NCBI GenBank assembly: GCA_947625205.1
Contig: CANQNN010000009.1
Location: 26,999 to 90,998 of the forward strand
Reading direction: 5' to 3'
Origin: an uncultured Lachnospiraceae bacterium
GTDB lineage: Bacteria; Bacillota; Clostridia; Lachnospirales; Lachnospiraceae
Length of the DNA stretch: 64,000 bases
Shown here: piece after piece, positions 34,391 to 43,640 of the stretch
How positions within the stretch are numbered: the first letter of the stretch is position 1
How the letters are laid out: every line of letters begins with the position of its first letter
Notes under the pieces: model-generated
Told to the model about the DNA's origin: nothing
Databases searched by the model: none
The model's input: only the letters and a program-made list of their open reading frames with translations
Position numbers and translations under genes: made by a program

Positions 34391-36502
34391 TCAGATCTCG
34401 AACATCAGCTCGCCGTATGTAGGAATCGGCCAGATGTTCTTATCAACGATCATCTCAAGCTCATCTGCCGGCGCGCGAAGCGCATCCATCGCACTCCTGA
34501 CAGTATCCTTGTAGTAGAATGCCTGTGCTTTGGCATCTGTCATGGCGGAGGCTTCCGCTTCTGCCTGCTCCAGTTTTACAAGCGCTTTCTGCATAGCTGC
34601 CAGTTTGCCGCTGACCGTAGTGAGCAGCTCTGTCTGCATCGATGCGTCCGCGCCCGCCGCTTTGACAGCGTTCACCGTATCGGCCAGAGCCTTTGTATAC
34701 TTAACGACCGCAGGAATGATCTGCTTGCCTGCCATATCGATCATCGTAAGAGCCTCGATGTTGATGGTCTTCGCATAAGTCTCATAAATGATCTCCTCGC
34801 GGGACTCAAGCTCCACCTTCGTAAAGATACCGAACTTCTCAAACAGTTTGACCGCCTTGTCGGTGGTGATCGTACCTGCCGCCTCGATCATGGACTTAAT
34901 ATTCGGCAGGCCCCTCTTCTCAGCTTCCGCCACCCACTCATCGGAATAACCGTTGCCGTTGAAGATGATGCGCTGATGCTTAGTCAGGTACTCCTTGATC
35001 AGATCATGGATCGCCTGCTCTTTGTTATCTGCTTTCTCCAGACGGTCAGCCGCCTCGCAGAACGCCTCCGCGACGATGGCATTCAACGTCGTGTTGGGGC
35101 TTGCGATGGAATCTGCGCTTCCGACCATACGGAACTCAAACTTGTTACCGGTAAACGCAAACGGCGAGGTTCTGTTTCTGTCCGTTGCGTCTTTCTGGAA
35201 ATCAGGTAACGTCTTAACGCCCGTAAGAAGCTTGCCGCCCTCCTTAACGCTGGTAGCAGCGCCTGTCTCGATCAGCTGTCTTACCACATCCTCAAGCTGT
35301 TCGCCTAAGAATACGGAGATGATTGCCGGAGGCGCCTCATTTGCGCCCAGTCTGTGATCATTACCCACATCGGATGCAGACTGACGAAGCAAGTCGGCAT
35401 GGGTATCTACCGCTTTCAGGATGCAGGCCAGTACCAGAAGGAACTGTACGTTCTCATTGGGTGTATCGCCGGGGTCTAACAGGTTCACGCCATTATCCGT
35501 GGTAATGGACCAGTTGTTGTGCTTACCGGAACCGTTGACGCCCGCATACGGTTTCTCATGCAGAAGACATCTCATGCCATGATGTACAGCGACTCTCTTC
35601 ATCGCTTCCATCACAAGCTGGTTGTGATCTACCGCAATATTCGCCGTCTCATAGATGGGCGCCAGCTCATGCTGCGCGGGAGCCACCTCGTTGTGCTGCG
35701 TCTTGGCGGTCACGCCCAGCTTCCACAGCTCCTCGTTTAAGTCTTTCATATAAGCGCCTACGCGCTCTCTGATAACACCGAAGTAATGATCCTCCATCTC
35801 CTGCCCTTTGGGAGCGGGTGCGCCGAACAATGTACGTCCGGCAAACATCAGGTCTGTCCTCTGGTGATATAACTTTTCATCTACTAAGAAGTATTCCTGC
35901 TCCGGTCCTACCGAGGCAGTTACCCTAGTCGCTTCCGTATTGCCAAACAGTCTTACGATACGAAGCGCCTGCTCGCTCAATGCCTCCATAGAACGCAGAA
36001 GCGGTGTCTTCTTATCCAACGCCTCGCCCGTGTAAGAGCAGAATGCGGTGGGAATACAAAGGATCGTGCCACAGCCGGATTCCTTCAGGAAAGCGGGGGA
36101 TGTGATATCCCATGCAGTATATCCTCTCGCCTCAAACGTTGCGCGCAGACCGCCCGAAGGGAAAGAAGACGCATCCGGCTCGCCCTTGATCAGCTCTTTT
36201 CCGGAAAACTCTGTCAGCATTTTACCCATCTCGTCAGGATGCGCGACAAAGGAATCATGCTTCTCCGCCGTGATACCCGTCAGCGGCTGGAACCAGTGTG
36301 TATAGTGGGTCGCTCCGTTTTCAACAGCCCATTCTTTCATCGCCATAGCAACGACATTCGCCGCCTCCATAGAAAGCTCGCCACCCTCGTTCATGACCTT
36401 GACCACTTCTTTGTACACGTTCTTCGGCAGGCGTTCCTTCATCTTACCAAGCGTAAATACATTCTGTCCGAAAATCTCTTCCACATTGAATACTTCGCTC
36501 AT
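34391..36502 (-). CDS. glnN: Glutamine synthetase type III
   Basis: Makes glutamine from glutamate and ammonia. The 703-residue length and sequence are those of the GSIII class: an N-terminal region with [13 protein letters not shown], the catalytic core with [22 protein letters not shown] (metal and nucleotide contacts, here spanning near 308-330), and [17 protein letters not shown], ending in a helical C-terminal domain (about 590-690). It has its own promoter and a leader that contains an intrinsic terminator, which suggests that transcription is attenuated, probably by nitrogen status. Confidence 0.95.
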   Translation of the reverse strand: MSEVFNVEEIFGQNVFTLGKMKERLPKNVYKEVVKVMNEGGELSMEAANVVAMAMKEWAVENGATHYTHWFQPLTGITAEKHDSFVAHPDEMGKMLTEFSGKELIKGEPDASSFPSGGLRATFEARGYTAWDITSPAFLKESGCGTILCIPTAFCSYTGEALDKKTPLLRSMEALSEQALRIVRLFGNTEATRVTASVGPEQEYFLVDEKLYHQRTDLMFAGRTLFGAPAPKGQEMEDHYFGVIRERVGAYMKDLNEELWKLGVTAKTQHNEVAPAQHELAPIYETANIAVDHNQLVMEAMKRVAVHHGMRCLLHEKPYAGVNGSGKHNNWSITTDNGVNLLDPGDTPNENVQFLLVLACILKAVDTHADLLRQSASDVGNDHRLGANEAPPAIISVFLGEQLEDVVRQLIETGAATSVKEGGKLLTGVKTLPDFQKDATDRNRTSPFAFTGNKFEFRMVGSADSIASPNTTLNAIVAEAFCEAADRLEKADNKEQAIHDLIKEYLTKHQRIIFNGNGYSDEWVAEAEKRGLPNIKSMIEAAGTITTDKAVKLFEKFGIFTKVELESREEIIYETYAKTINIEALTMIDMAGKQIIPAVVKYTKALADTVNAVKAAGADASMQTELLTTVSGKLAAMQKALVKLEQAEAEASAMTDAKAQAFYYKDTVRSAMDALRAPADELEMIVDKNIWPIPTYGELMFEI

Positions 36503-36543
36503 TTTTTCATCTTCCTTTCCTTCTCCTCATTAGGGCATGAAAC

Positions 36544-36579
36544 AAAAAAATGTTCCAAAAACTAAATCTTTTGGAACAT
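36544..36579 (-). terminator. Terminator hairpin inside the glnN leader
   Basis: Minus strand ATGTTCCAAAA, 8-base loop, TTTTGGAACAT, followed by TTTTTTT. It lies downstream of a promoter (36624-36652) and 42 bases before glnN, so it can act as an attenuator. It could also stop read-through from the U32 gene. Confidence 0.8.
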
Positions 36580-36623
36580 CATCGTTCAAGATACCATTAT
36601 GATAAGCCGTCAGCCCTTTCTAT

Positions 36624-36652
36624 AAGATACTCTACTTTTAGAAAAAAAGCAA
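36624..36652 (-). promoter_or_regulatory. Promoter of glnN
   Basis: Minus strand TTGCTT, 17-base spacer, TATCTT, followed by a leader of about 115 bases. Confidence 0.6.
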
Positions 36653-36686
36653 TAGAAATCTAAAAATTTTAATCTAAAATTTTTCT

Positions 36687-37922
36687 TCAGTCGTTGGCAG
36701 CGCGCAGGATGTCATACGGCTCCGGGACCACGGACAGGCACACGTCTATGACCTGTCTCGCATGGGGACAGGACTCCACGCACTGACCCTGTTCATCATA
36801 CATGGCAAGCACCGTCGCGGGCACATTCATACCATCGGGCTTCATGATCTCTATGGAATCTCCTGTGCAGAATTTATTGCGCTGTTCGATACGGGCGCAT
36901 TCCCTGCCGTCCGTCCGCACGATCTGACCGACTATCCCCAGATATATATACTCATTCACATAAGTATTATTGTCATAGATCTGCATATTCTCATCCGGCT
37001 TTCCAAAATAGAATCCCGTTGTGAACTGGCGGTAAGTGCACTGGGAGATTTCCGTCATATACCGGTCCATGTTGACGCGGTACTTTTCTTCGGATTCCAT
37101 ATAGTCATCTATCGCCTTCCGGTAGGTGCGTGCCACCGTTGCTACATAGAGCGCATTCTTCATGCGGCCCTCTATCTTAAAGCTGTCTATTCCCGCGCCG
37201 GTCATCTCCGGGATGTACCCTATCATACACAGATCCTTAGAGTTAAAAATATAGGTTCCCCTCTCATTCTCATAGACCGGAAGATATTCGCCCGGACGTT
37301 TTTCCTCCACCACCGCGTACTTCCACCTGCAAGGATGCGTACATGCGCCGCGGTTGGCGTCCCTGCCCGTAAAATAATTGCTCAGAAGACACCTCCCCGA
37401 ATAGGAGATACACATAGCGCCGTGAACAAAGCTCTCGATCTCCAGGTCGTCAGGAATATTGCGTCTGATCTCCCCGATCTCCGCAAGTGACAGCTCCCGT
37501 GCCGAAACGACCCGCTTCGCCCCCTGATCATACCAGAAACGGAATGTCATATAATTAGTATTGTTCGCCTGTGTGGACACGTGAATATCTATGTCAGGAC
37601 AGATTTCTTTTGCCAGCATAAACATCCCGGGATCCGCAATAATCAGAGCATCCGGCTTCATATCCTTCAACTTGCGAAAATACGTTCTCGCTCCCTCCAG
37701 ATCAGCGTTATGCGCCAGAATATTTGCCGTCACATAGACCCGGACACCATGTTCATGGGCAAATCCGATTCCCGCCGCCATCTCCTCCGGCGAAAAATTC
37801 TTGGCCTTGGCACGCAGCCCATACGCCTCGCCACCGATATAAACCGCATCGGCGCCAAATATCACTGCCGTTTTCAACACTTCCAGACTGCTCGCCGGAA
37901 CGAGTAACTCCGGTTTTTTCAT
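36687..37922 (-). CDS. Peptidase U32 family protein (TrhP-like, tRNA hydroxylation)
   Basis: Members of this family in Bacillus (YrrN, YrrO) and E. coli (TrhP) introduce the hydroxyl group of 5-hydroxyuridine in tRNA; others are called collagenase-like proteases. Seen are PELLVPASSLEVLKTAVIFGADAVYIGG at the start (residues 4-31, split here by position), the Cys-containing core SYSGRCLLSNYFTGRDANRGACTHPCRW and FKIEGRMKN. Cys residues in CLLS, GACTHPC suit an iron-sulfur site. The ATG at 37920-37922 gives 411 residues; a longer frame is unsupported. It follows a TrmR-like methyltransferase as in the yrrMNO cluster, so the tRNA role is more likely than proteolysis. Confidence 0.87.
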   Translation of the reverse strand: MKKPELLVPASSLEVLKTAVIFGADAVYIGGEAYGLRAKAKNFSPEEMAAGIGFAHEHGVRVYVTANILAHNADLEGARTYFRKLKDMKPDALIIADPGMFMLAKEICPDIDIHVSTQANNTNYMTFRFWYDQGAKRVVSARELSLAEIGEIRRNIPDDLEIESFVHGAMCISYSGRCLLSNYFTGRDANRGACTHPCRWKYAVVEEKRPGEYLPVYENERGTYIFNSKDLCMIGYIPEMTGAGIDSFKIEGRMKNALYVATVARTYRKAIDDYMESEEKYRVNMDRYMTEISQCTYRQFTTGFYFGKPDENMQIYDNNTYVNEYIYLGIVGQIVRTDGRECARIEQRNKFCTGDSIEIMKPDGMNVPATVLAMYDEQGQCVESCPHARQVIDVCLSVVPEPYDILRAAND

Positions 37923-37986
37923 AGGCTTATAATTCTCCTCACTTCTTCCGATTATTGCTCTATGCAACCTGCAGCGGCGCTCACCG

Positions 37987-38637
37987 TCAATTCTTCCGAA
38001 CACTTACGGTCACGCCGTCTCCAACAGGAAGGATCGCCGTCTCCAGCTGCGGATGGTGTTTAAGCTCATACAAGTACTCCCGCATACGGCTGTGTATCGT
38101 GCGATCCCTTCTCGTTACCGCAAAGCGGGATTCAATAATGTCCCCGTCCTGCAATACATTGTCCGACAGAAGGATTCCGCCCTCCGGCATAAGCCGCAGG
38201 ATGTCGGGCAGAAAATGGATATACTGCCCTTTCGCCGCATCCATGAAAATCAGATCATATGTACCGTCAAGCTTTTTCAAAATGTCCGCCGCATCGCCCT
38301 CTAAGAGAGTGATCCTGTCCTCTTTTTTCGCCCGCTTAAAATTCTCTCTGGCAACCGGTATTCTCTTTTCATATTTTTCAATCGTTGTAATATGGCAGTC
38401 CTCCGGCGCATACTCACTCATAAGTAACGCAGAAAAACCAATGGCGCAGCCGACCTCCAGAATGGACTTCGGTTTCCGCATCGCAAGAAGCAGCCTGATA
38501 AGGCTCTGCACCTGCGAGCGGATAATAGGCACATTGGTTTTCTTTGCTTCACTTTCTATTTCATTTAAGAAAGGAGTATTGCCGGCGTCCAGTGAATCAA
38601 TAAACGCATTGAGGCGCTCGTCTGCTATCATCGCCAT
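37987..38637 (-). CDS. TrmR/YrrM-type SAM-dependent O-methyltransferase
   Basis: Probably methylates 5-hydroxyuridine at the wobble position of tRNA to 5-methoxyuridine. Motif I is LEVGCAIGFSALLM near residues 60-73, the acidic motif TTIEKYEKR near 86, the metal-binding loop FMDAAKGQY near 130, and GGILLSDNVL near 155. Length is 216 residues. AAGGGACGGT precedes the ATG. In Bacillus yrrM lies in the same order next to the U32 genes and after the mltG homologue yrrL, which matches this locus exactly. The substrate is inferred from that synteny. Confidence 0.87.
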   Translation of the reverse strand: MAMIADERLNAFIDSLDAGNTPFLNEIESEAKKTNVPIIRSQVQSLIRLLLAMRKPKSILEVGCAIGFSALLMSEYAPEDCHITTIEKYEKRIPVARENFKRAKKEDRITLLEGDAADILKKLDGTYDLIFMDAAKGQYIHFLPDILRLMPEGGILLSDNVLQDGDIIESRFAVTRRDRTIHSRMREYLYELKHHPQLETAILPVGDGVTVSVRKN

Positions 38638-38647
38638 ACCGTCCCTT

Positions 38648-39049
38648 CTACTCTTCCGGCTCTTCGTCCGCCTCTTCGTCCGTCTCAGGCTCCTGGGCTA
38701 TAACCTCCAGCATCTCCTGCGTGGTCATAGATGTGTTCAGATCATATACGCCCGGCTGGATCCCGCCGTGATACTCCGACAGCAGTTCCTGGATCACAAA
38801 CAGCTTGCCGTCCCTTATAAGTCCCTTTTGCTCCAGCATCTCCCCGACGTCCTTCGCCGAATCGCCATCTTCAATATAGACGCTGATGATCCTGCCGTCC
38901 CCGTAGGAGAGCGGCGGCTCCGTAAATACGCGATACCCATAATCATACGCCGACGCCGCCGTTCTGATGATAAACACGACGATATACGCAAACAAAACCG
39001 CCTTTATGATGACCTGAGCCGTTGCTCCTATAAAATACTTTATGTTCAT
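38648..39049 (-). CDS. Short MltG/YceG-like membrane protein lacking the catalytic domain
   Basis: A 133-residue protein with an N-terminal membrane helix (about 8-28) and a LysM-like fold (VYIEDGDSAKDVGEMLEQKGLI...), followed by GVYDLNTSMTTQEMLEVI, as in the N-terminal part of MltG, the transglycosylase that ends glycan strands. Full MltG is about 330-360 residues; the catalytic half is missing and the protein ends in an acidic tail (PETDEEADEEPEE). The position between YlbF and TrmR equals that of yrrL in Bacillus. The start is uncertain: the ATG at 39047-39049 has GGGG upstream, but a GTG at 39073 overlaps the YlbF stop. Confidence 0.72.
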   Translation of the reverse strand: MNIKYFIGATAQVIIKAVLFAYIVVFIIRTAASAYDYGYRVFTEPPLSYGDGRIISVYIEDGDSAKDVGEMLEQKGLIRDGKLFVIQELLSEYHGGIQPGVYDLNTSMTTQEMLEVIAQEPETDEEADEEPEE

Positions 39050-39069
39050 GTTTATCCCCATTCCGACCG

Positions 39070-39402
39070 TCACTCAAAGTCGATCTCAGATGTCAGCAGC
39101 GTATTAATATCCTGCATCATTCTGCAGAAGGATAATTCCGCTCTCAAGAAATCCTCCACCAGCGGATTTTCGCGGAATTTTGCATATTCGCGCTCAAATG
39201 CCTCCATCCTGTCAAGCAGATCCCCGCTGTCTGTTTCGTTCTGCAATTCAAAATTGCGCTGCCTGAATTCGTTGACTTTCTCATACAGCTCGGGCTGTTT
39301 CTTAATTTTTTCCCTCTGAAATAAATATTCCTTATAGGTATCTGACTGCTGAATGTATGCCGCAAATTTTTTGGTTGCTTCCTGTATCTTTGCATCGGGC
39401 AT
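39070..39402 (-). CDS. YlbF/YmcA family protein
   Basis: Small all-helical protein of 110 residues. In Bacillus the YlbF-YmcA-YaaT complex acts with RNase Y on mRNA processing and affects development and competence. Seen are two long helices with TYKEYLFQREKIKKQPELYEKV and DFLRAELSFCRMMQDINTLL typical of the family. The ATG at 39400-39402 has AAGGAGGG upstream. It sits directly downstream of the RNase J gene (83 bases), another RNA-decay enzyme, supporting an RNA-related role. No YmcA or YaaT partner gene is in the window. Confidence 0.87.
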   Translation of the reverse strand: MPDAKIQEATKKFAAYIQQSDTYKEYLFQREKIKKQPELYEKVNEFRQRNFELQNETDSGDLLDRMEAFEREYAKFRENPLVEDFLRAELSFCRMMQDINTLLTSEIDFE

Positions 39403-39485
39403 ACCACATCCCTCCTTCAAGTATATAATATGACGGATGTAAGCATATGCTTATGGATTTTTCTCATAAGTATCGTCTGCCGTTG

Positions 39486-41162
39486 TCATACTTCCATGAT
39501 GATCGGAAGTATCATAGGACGTCTCTTTGTCTTCTTCCACACATACTCGGTGAGTACATCCTTGATCGTTGACTTTAATTTGCCCCAATCGGTCTGTCCC
39601 TTATCCAGACAGTTCCGTATCGCTTCGTTCACCAGAAGTCTTGCCTCGTCCAGAAGCTTATCCGATTCCCGAACATAGACGAAGCCCCTGGACACGATAT
39701 CCGGTCCGGAAACCAACTGACTGCTATATGAATCCAGCGCCAGAACGACGATCATAATACCGTCCTCCGCCAGATGCTGTCTGTCGCGAAGCACTACATT
39801 CCCGACATCTCCAACGCCCAATCCGTCTACCAGAATCGCTCCCACGGGAACTTTGCCGACAACCTCCGCGCTGTCGTCGTCCATTGCCAGCACATCGCCG
39901 GACTGTAGCATAAAGATCCTTTCTTTCGGAATGCCAAGCTCTTCCGCAATCTTCGCCTGGGCCTTCCGGTGTTTGTACTCTCCGTGAACAGGTATAGCGT
40001 ACTTCGGCTTTACAAGGCTGTAGATAAGCTTGATCTCCTCCTGACAGGCATGTCCCGACACATGAACGTCCTGAAAAATAACGTCCGCGCCTTTCATCTG
40101 CAGCTCATTGATGACATTGGTGACCGCCTTCTCATTGCCCGGTATCGGATGGGACGAGAAGATCACCGTATCGCCCGGCAATATCGATATTTTCTTGTGC
40201 GTATTGCTCGCCATGCGGCTGAGCGCCGCCATGCTTTCACCCTGGCTGCCCGTGGTGATAATGACAGTCTTGTCGTTAGGATAGTTCTTAAGCTGCTCTA
40301 TATCGATCAAAGTATTCTCGGGAATATGCAGGCACTCGAGCGCCGCAGCAGTCTCGATGATACTGACCATGCTCCTGCCTTCCACGACAACTTTTCTGCC
40401 GAACTTATACGCAGAATTGATGATCTGCTGGACACGGTCCACATTGGACGCAAAAGTAGCGATGATGATCCTTCTGTCCTTATGCTCCGCAAAGAGACTG
40501 TCAAACGTTCTTCCCACCGTTTTCTCCGATGCGGTAAAACCGAGCCGCTCCGCGTTGGTGGAATCGCACATAAGCGCCAGAACGCCTTTTCTGCCGATCT
40601 CCGCAAACCGCTGCAGATCGATGGCATCTCCGAATACCGGCGTGTAATCCACCTTAAAATCACCGGTGTGGATGACCACACCCGCCGGCGAATAAATTGC
40701 CAGCGCAGCCGCATCTACAATACTATGGTTTGTCTTGATAAACTCTATCCTGAACTGTCCCAGAACAATACTCTGTCCAAAGCTGACTACCTTCCGCCTG
40801 GTGGTGCCCAGCAAATCGTGCTCGCTCAGTTTGTTTTCAATAATACCCATAGTCAGCCGCGTCGCATATACCGGGACATTCAGTTTCTTTAATATATAAG
40901 GCAGCGCGCCGATATGATCCTCATGCCCGTGGGTGATGACGAAGCCTTTCACCTTATCGGCATTATCCTTCAGATATGTGTCATCCGGAATCACCAGATC
41001 GATGCCCAGCATCTCATCTTCCGGAAAAGACAAACCGCAGTCCACTACAATAATACTATCCTCGTACTCAAAGGCAGTAATATTAAGCCCGATCTGCTCC
41101 AAACCGCCTAACGGGATCACTTTCAGCTTAGAAGCTGATTTTCCCTCTTCTTTTTTTCTCAA
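39486..41162 (-). CDS. rnj: Ribonuclease J
   Basis: Endo- and 5'-exoribonuclease of mRNA decay and rRNA maturation. The metallo-beta-lactamase core has THGHEDHIGALPYIL near 75-89, HTGDFKVD near 165, and a beta-CASP domain (about 200-400) with FASNVDRVQQII, GNEKAV and the C-terminal HVSGHACQEEI and VHGEYKH. Length is about 558 residues. The only ATG (41175-41177) has no ribosome-binding site before it, whereas GGAGG inside that frame lies eight bases before a TTG at 41160-41162, taken here as the start. It follows the DUF1292 gene closely. Confidence 0.94.
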   Translation of the reverse strand: MRKKEEGKSASKLKVIPLGGLEQIGLNITAFEYEDSIIVVDCGLSFPEDEMLGIDLVIPDDTYLKDNADKVKGFVITHGHEDHIGALPYILKKLNVPVYATRLTMGIIENKLSEHDLLGTTRRKVVSFGQSIVLGQFRIEFIKTNHSIVDAAALAIYSPAGVVIHTGDFKVDYTPVFGDAIDLQRFAEIGRKGVLALMCDSTNAERLGFTASEKTVGRTFDSLFAEHKDRRIIIATFASNVDRVQQIINSAYKFGRKVVVEGRSMVSIIETAAALECLHIPENTLIDIEQLKNYPNDKTVIITTGSQGESMAALSRMASNTHKKISILPGDTVIFSSHPIPGNEKAVTNVINELQMKGADVIFQDVHVSGHACQEEIKLIYSLVKPKYAIPVHGEYKHRKAQAKIAEELGIPKERIFMLQSGDVLAMDDDSAEVVGKVPVGAILVDGLGVGDVGNVVLRDRQHLAEDGIMIVVLALDSYSSQLVSGPDIVSRGFVYVRESDKLLDEARLLVNEAIRNCLDKGQTDWGKLKSTIKDVLTEYVWKKTKRRPMILPIIMEV

Positions 41163-41189
41163 ACAAAATTCCTCCATCTAATCAAATAA

Positions 41190-41444
41190 TTACGTCAATT
41201 CAACATCGTCCAGCATATTTTCAAATACGGCCGCCACCGCATTTAACTCTTCATCATCCGTCACGATCTCATATACCGCTTCTTCCTCATCCTGCGAAGA
41301 AGTGTCGCGGAGAATAATAGCTTCCCCGTCGCCATCCTCGGTGTCGGTCACGAGAATATAATCCGAGCCTCCGATCCTTGTCTGTTCCAACACATAGAAC
41401 CGGACAGCTTCACCGCCTTCCGGTGTAAAAACAATTTTTTCCAC
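41190..41444 (-). CDS. DUF1292 family protein (YrzB-like)
   Basis: Acidic protein of 84 residues with the family pattern: ...EKIVFTPEGGEAVRFYVLEQTRIGG..., a DTEDGDGEAIILRD turn, and an acidic C-terminus (EDEEAV...). Function is unknown. The start is a GTG that directly abuts the ruvX stop codon and has AGGAG ten bases upstream, within ruvX. In Bacillus yrzB occupies the same place after yrrK (ruvX) and yrzL (ireB). It may be regulatory, but no domain of known activity can be seen. Confidence 0.85.
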   Translation of the reverse strand: MEKIVFTPEGGEAVRFYVLEQTRIGGSDYILVTDTEDGDGEAIILRDTSSQDEEEAVYEIVTDDEELNAVAAVFENMLDDVELT

Positions 41445-41879
41445 TTATTCTTTCTCCTTGCCGGCACGATAGTCAAGATATCCCTGCAGAATAAACACCG
41501 CCGCGATCTTGTCCACATATTCCCTGCGGTGCTCTCTGCGTATACCCGCTTCCATCATGGCCTTATCCGCCGCCACCGTGGTGAGTCTCTCATCCCACAT
41601 GGTGACGGGCAGTCCTGTTCTTCTCTCCAGTTTCTCACGAAACGCAAGCGAAAGCTCCGCTCTGTCACCTATCGTATCGTTCATATTCTTCGGCAGACCA
41701 AGCACGATAGCTCCCACTTCATATTCCACGATCAGTTGCTCGATACGTGCAAGCGTCCGACGCAGTTTATTCTCTTCCGGTCTTCTGATGATCTCTATGC
41801 CCTGTGCAGTGATCAAAAGGGGATCGCTGACCGCCACGCCGACCGTCTTGGACCCGAAATCCAGCCCCATGATTCTCAT
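41445..41879 (-). CDS. ruvX: RuvX/YqgF, RNase H-fold nuclease
   Basis: Putative Holliday junction resolvase, also linked to 5' end processing of 16S pre-rRNA. RNase H-fold motifs are [18 protein letters not shown] at the N-terminus, [11 protein letters not shown] near 62, and [15 protein letters not shown] near 98 with its conserved acidic residues. Length is 144 residues. The ATG at 41877-41879 is chosen; a GTG 15 bases upstream lies directly after the ireB stop and is equally possible. The ireB-ruvX-yrzB order is conserved in Firmicutes. Confidence 0.94.
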   Translation of the reverse strand: MRIMGLDFGSKTVGVAVSDPLLITAQGIEIIRRPEENKLRRTLARIEQLIVEYEVGAIVLGLPKNMNDTIGDRAELSLAFREKLERRTGLPVTMWDERLTTVAADKAMMEAGIRREHRREYVDKIAAVFILQGYLDYRAGKEKE

Positions 41880-41894
41880 ATGTTTTGCCGTCAC

Positions 41895-42155
41895 TTATTT
41901 TAATGAATTCTTAATGTACTCTACCAGCATCTCTTCCACCAGTTCGTCACGCTCCACCTTCATGATCAGGCTTCTTGCATTCTTATGGCTGGTAATATAT
42001 GTGGGATCACCGGACATAATATATCCAACGATCTGGTTTACCGGATTGTATCCCTTCTCCGTCAGTGCTTCATATACCGTTGAGAGCACCAGCTTGACCC
42101 CTGTCTCCGGTTCGGATTCCACTGTAAAAAATTGTGTGTTTTCTACATCCTGCAT
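41895..42155 (-). CDS. ireB: IreB family regulatory phosphoprotein
   Basis: Small protein of 86 residues. In Enterococcus IreB is phosphorylated on N-terminal Thr residues by the PASTA kinase IreK and negatively influences cephalosporin resistance. Thr occurs here at positions 7 and 11 ([10 protein letters not shown]). The core [30 protein letters not shown] is the diagnostic family segment (about residues 35-64, quoted only in part as [17 protein letters not shown]). AAGGG precedes the ATG. The kinase at 32141 has no PASTA domains, so the IreK counterpart is probably elsewhere. Confidence 0.92.
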   Translation of the reverse strand: MQDVENTQFFTVESEPETGVKLVLSTVYEALTEKGYNPVNQIVGYIMSGDPTYITSHKNARSLIMKVERDELVEEMLVEYIKNSLK

Positions 42156-42181
42156 AGTTTCACGCCCTTATCCAAATGTCG

Positions 42182-42187
42182 ATTATA
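42182..42187 (-). promoter_or_regulatory. -10 candidate of the ireB operon
   Basis: Minus strand TATAAT, 27 bases before the ireB start. The -35 is not recognisable, so support is partial. Confidence 0.35.
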
Positions 42188-42236
42188 ATATTACCCCTAT
42201 TATTAACATAATACTCTATCGGATCACAAAATTCAA

Positions 42237-43538
42237 TCATTTTAAAATCATAACGTCTTCATCCAAAAACCCGGTGATCGTTCCCTGCAGTATCCGGTTG
42301 CCCAAGTCGAGGGATGAATCCGCCTCTTTTGCCGCCTTCACATACTGCGGAGTATGCCCGGTCCAGTACTCCCGTCCGCCTATCGTTTTCTTTTCTTCAA
42401 ACAGGACCTCCTGTTTACTTCCTATACAGCTCTCTCTGTATGTATGGGACATCTGTCTCTTTGCTTCTGAAAGGATCGCGCTGCGCCTGCTCTTCTCCGC
42501 TTCCGTCAGCTGTCCGTCCATCGCGGCGGCACGCGTGCCCTTCCGCTTAGAGTACTTGAAAATATGCATTTCATAGAAGCCGACGCTTCTCACAAACCGC
42601 TCCGTTATCCCGAATTCCTCCGCTGTCTCCCCCGGAAATCCTACGATCACATCTGTCGTGATCGCCGGATTCTCATAATATTTTCTGAGAAGCTCCGTTG
42701 TCTGAAAGTATTCCCCGCTTGTATAATGCCTATTCATTCTGGCGAGGACCGTATCGCAACCGCTCTGGAGCGACAGATGAAAATGCGGGCATATTTTAGG
42801 CATCGCGCTGACCTGCCGCACAAACTCCTCCGTCACGATCCGGGGCTCCAGAGAACCCAGACGTATCCGTCTGATACCGCCAATATCCTGCAGTTTTGCC
42901 AGAAGCGCCGTAAGCTTGGGCGAGCCCGTGTCGATCCCATAAGAGCTGATGTGGATGCCGGTGAGGACGATCTCTTTACAGCCCGCCGCCGCCAGGTCCC
43001 GCACTTCGTTTAATATATCGGCTTCCCCGCGGCTTCTCACCCTCCCTCTGGCATAAGGAATAATGCAATAGCTGCAGAACTGATTGCAACCGTCCTGTAT
43101 CTTGATATAAGCTCTGGTATGCTCCGCAGTCTTAGTCAGCCGCATCTGTTCATACTCATCCGTATGACCGATGTCGATAATGGTATCCTCCTGTTTCCCG
43201 TTATTCAGATAATCCTCCAGAATAGAAACGATCTGCCTCTTGCGATTATTACCCACAACAAGATCGACCGCCTCGTCCGCTCCCGCGCCTCCTGTCTGCA
43301 CGTAACAGCCTACGGCCACCACCACGGCATTAGGATTCTGCTTCTTCGCGCGGTGAAGCATCTGCCTGCTCTTCCTGTCCGCGATATTTGTTACAGTACA
43401 TGTGTTTACTATATATATATCGGCAACTTCATCAAATGATACAATTTTATACCCGTTTTCTTGTAACATTTGTTGCATAACGTCCATCTCATATCCGTTT
43501 ACTTTGCAGCCAAGATTATGTAATGCTACACTTTTCAT
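42237..43538 (-). CDS. mtaB: tRNA-t6A37 methylthiotransferase MtaB
   Basis: Radical SAM enzyme that adds a methylthio group to t6A at position 37 of tRNA, giving ms2t6A. The N-terminal UPF0004 domain has Cys in NLGCKVN, NTCTVT and VGCYVQ; the radical SAM cluster motif is CNQFCSYCIIPYARG near residues 151-165; a TRAM domain forms the C-terminal 60 residues. Length is 433 residues. GGAG lies seven bases before the ATG. It is followed after 81 bases by ireB, and an HPr-like gene is divergent upstream. Confidence 0.93.
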   Translation of the reverse strand: MKSVALHNLGCKVNGYEMDVMQQMLQENGYKIVSFDEVADIYIVNTCTVTNIADRKSRQMLHRAKKQNPNAVVVAVGCYVQTGGAGADEAVDLVVGNNRKRQIVSILEDYLNNGKQEDTIIDIGHTDEYEQMRLTKTAEHTRAYIKIQDGCNQFCSYCIIPYARGRVRSRGEADILNEVRDLAAAGCKEIVLTGIHISSYGIDTGSPKLTALLAKLQDIGGIRRIRLGSLEPRIVTEEFVRQVSAMPKICPHFHLSLQSGCDTVLARMNRHYTSGEYFQTTELLRKYYENPAITTDVIVGFPGETAEEFGITERFVRSVGFYEMHIFKYSKRKGTRAAAMDGQLTEAEKSRRSAILSEAKRQMSHTYRESCIGSKQEVLFEEKKTIGGREYWTGHTPQYVKAAKEADSSLDLGNRILQGTITGFLDEDVMILK

Positions 43539-43571
43539 AGTAATCTCCGCATTTTTTGTAATGTTTTATCA

Positions 43572-43600
43572 TTGACTTTTGACCTGTCACCCTTTAATAT
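43572..43600 (+). promoter_or_regulatory. Promoter of the HPr-like gene
   Basis: TTGACT, 17-base spacer, TAATAT on the plus strand, about 40 bases upstream of the start codon. Confidence 0.7.
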
Positions 43601-43640
43601 TATGGCAGAAGGTATGAAAACCAAAGGAGGTAAGTCTGAA

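Noticed and set aside
37955..39319. A 454-codon plus-strand open frame across the TrmR, MltG-like and YlbF genes
   Set aside because: It covers three recognisable minus-strand genes and has the composition of a mirror frame; no ribosome-binding site or family match.
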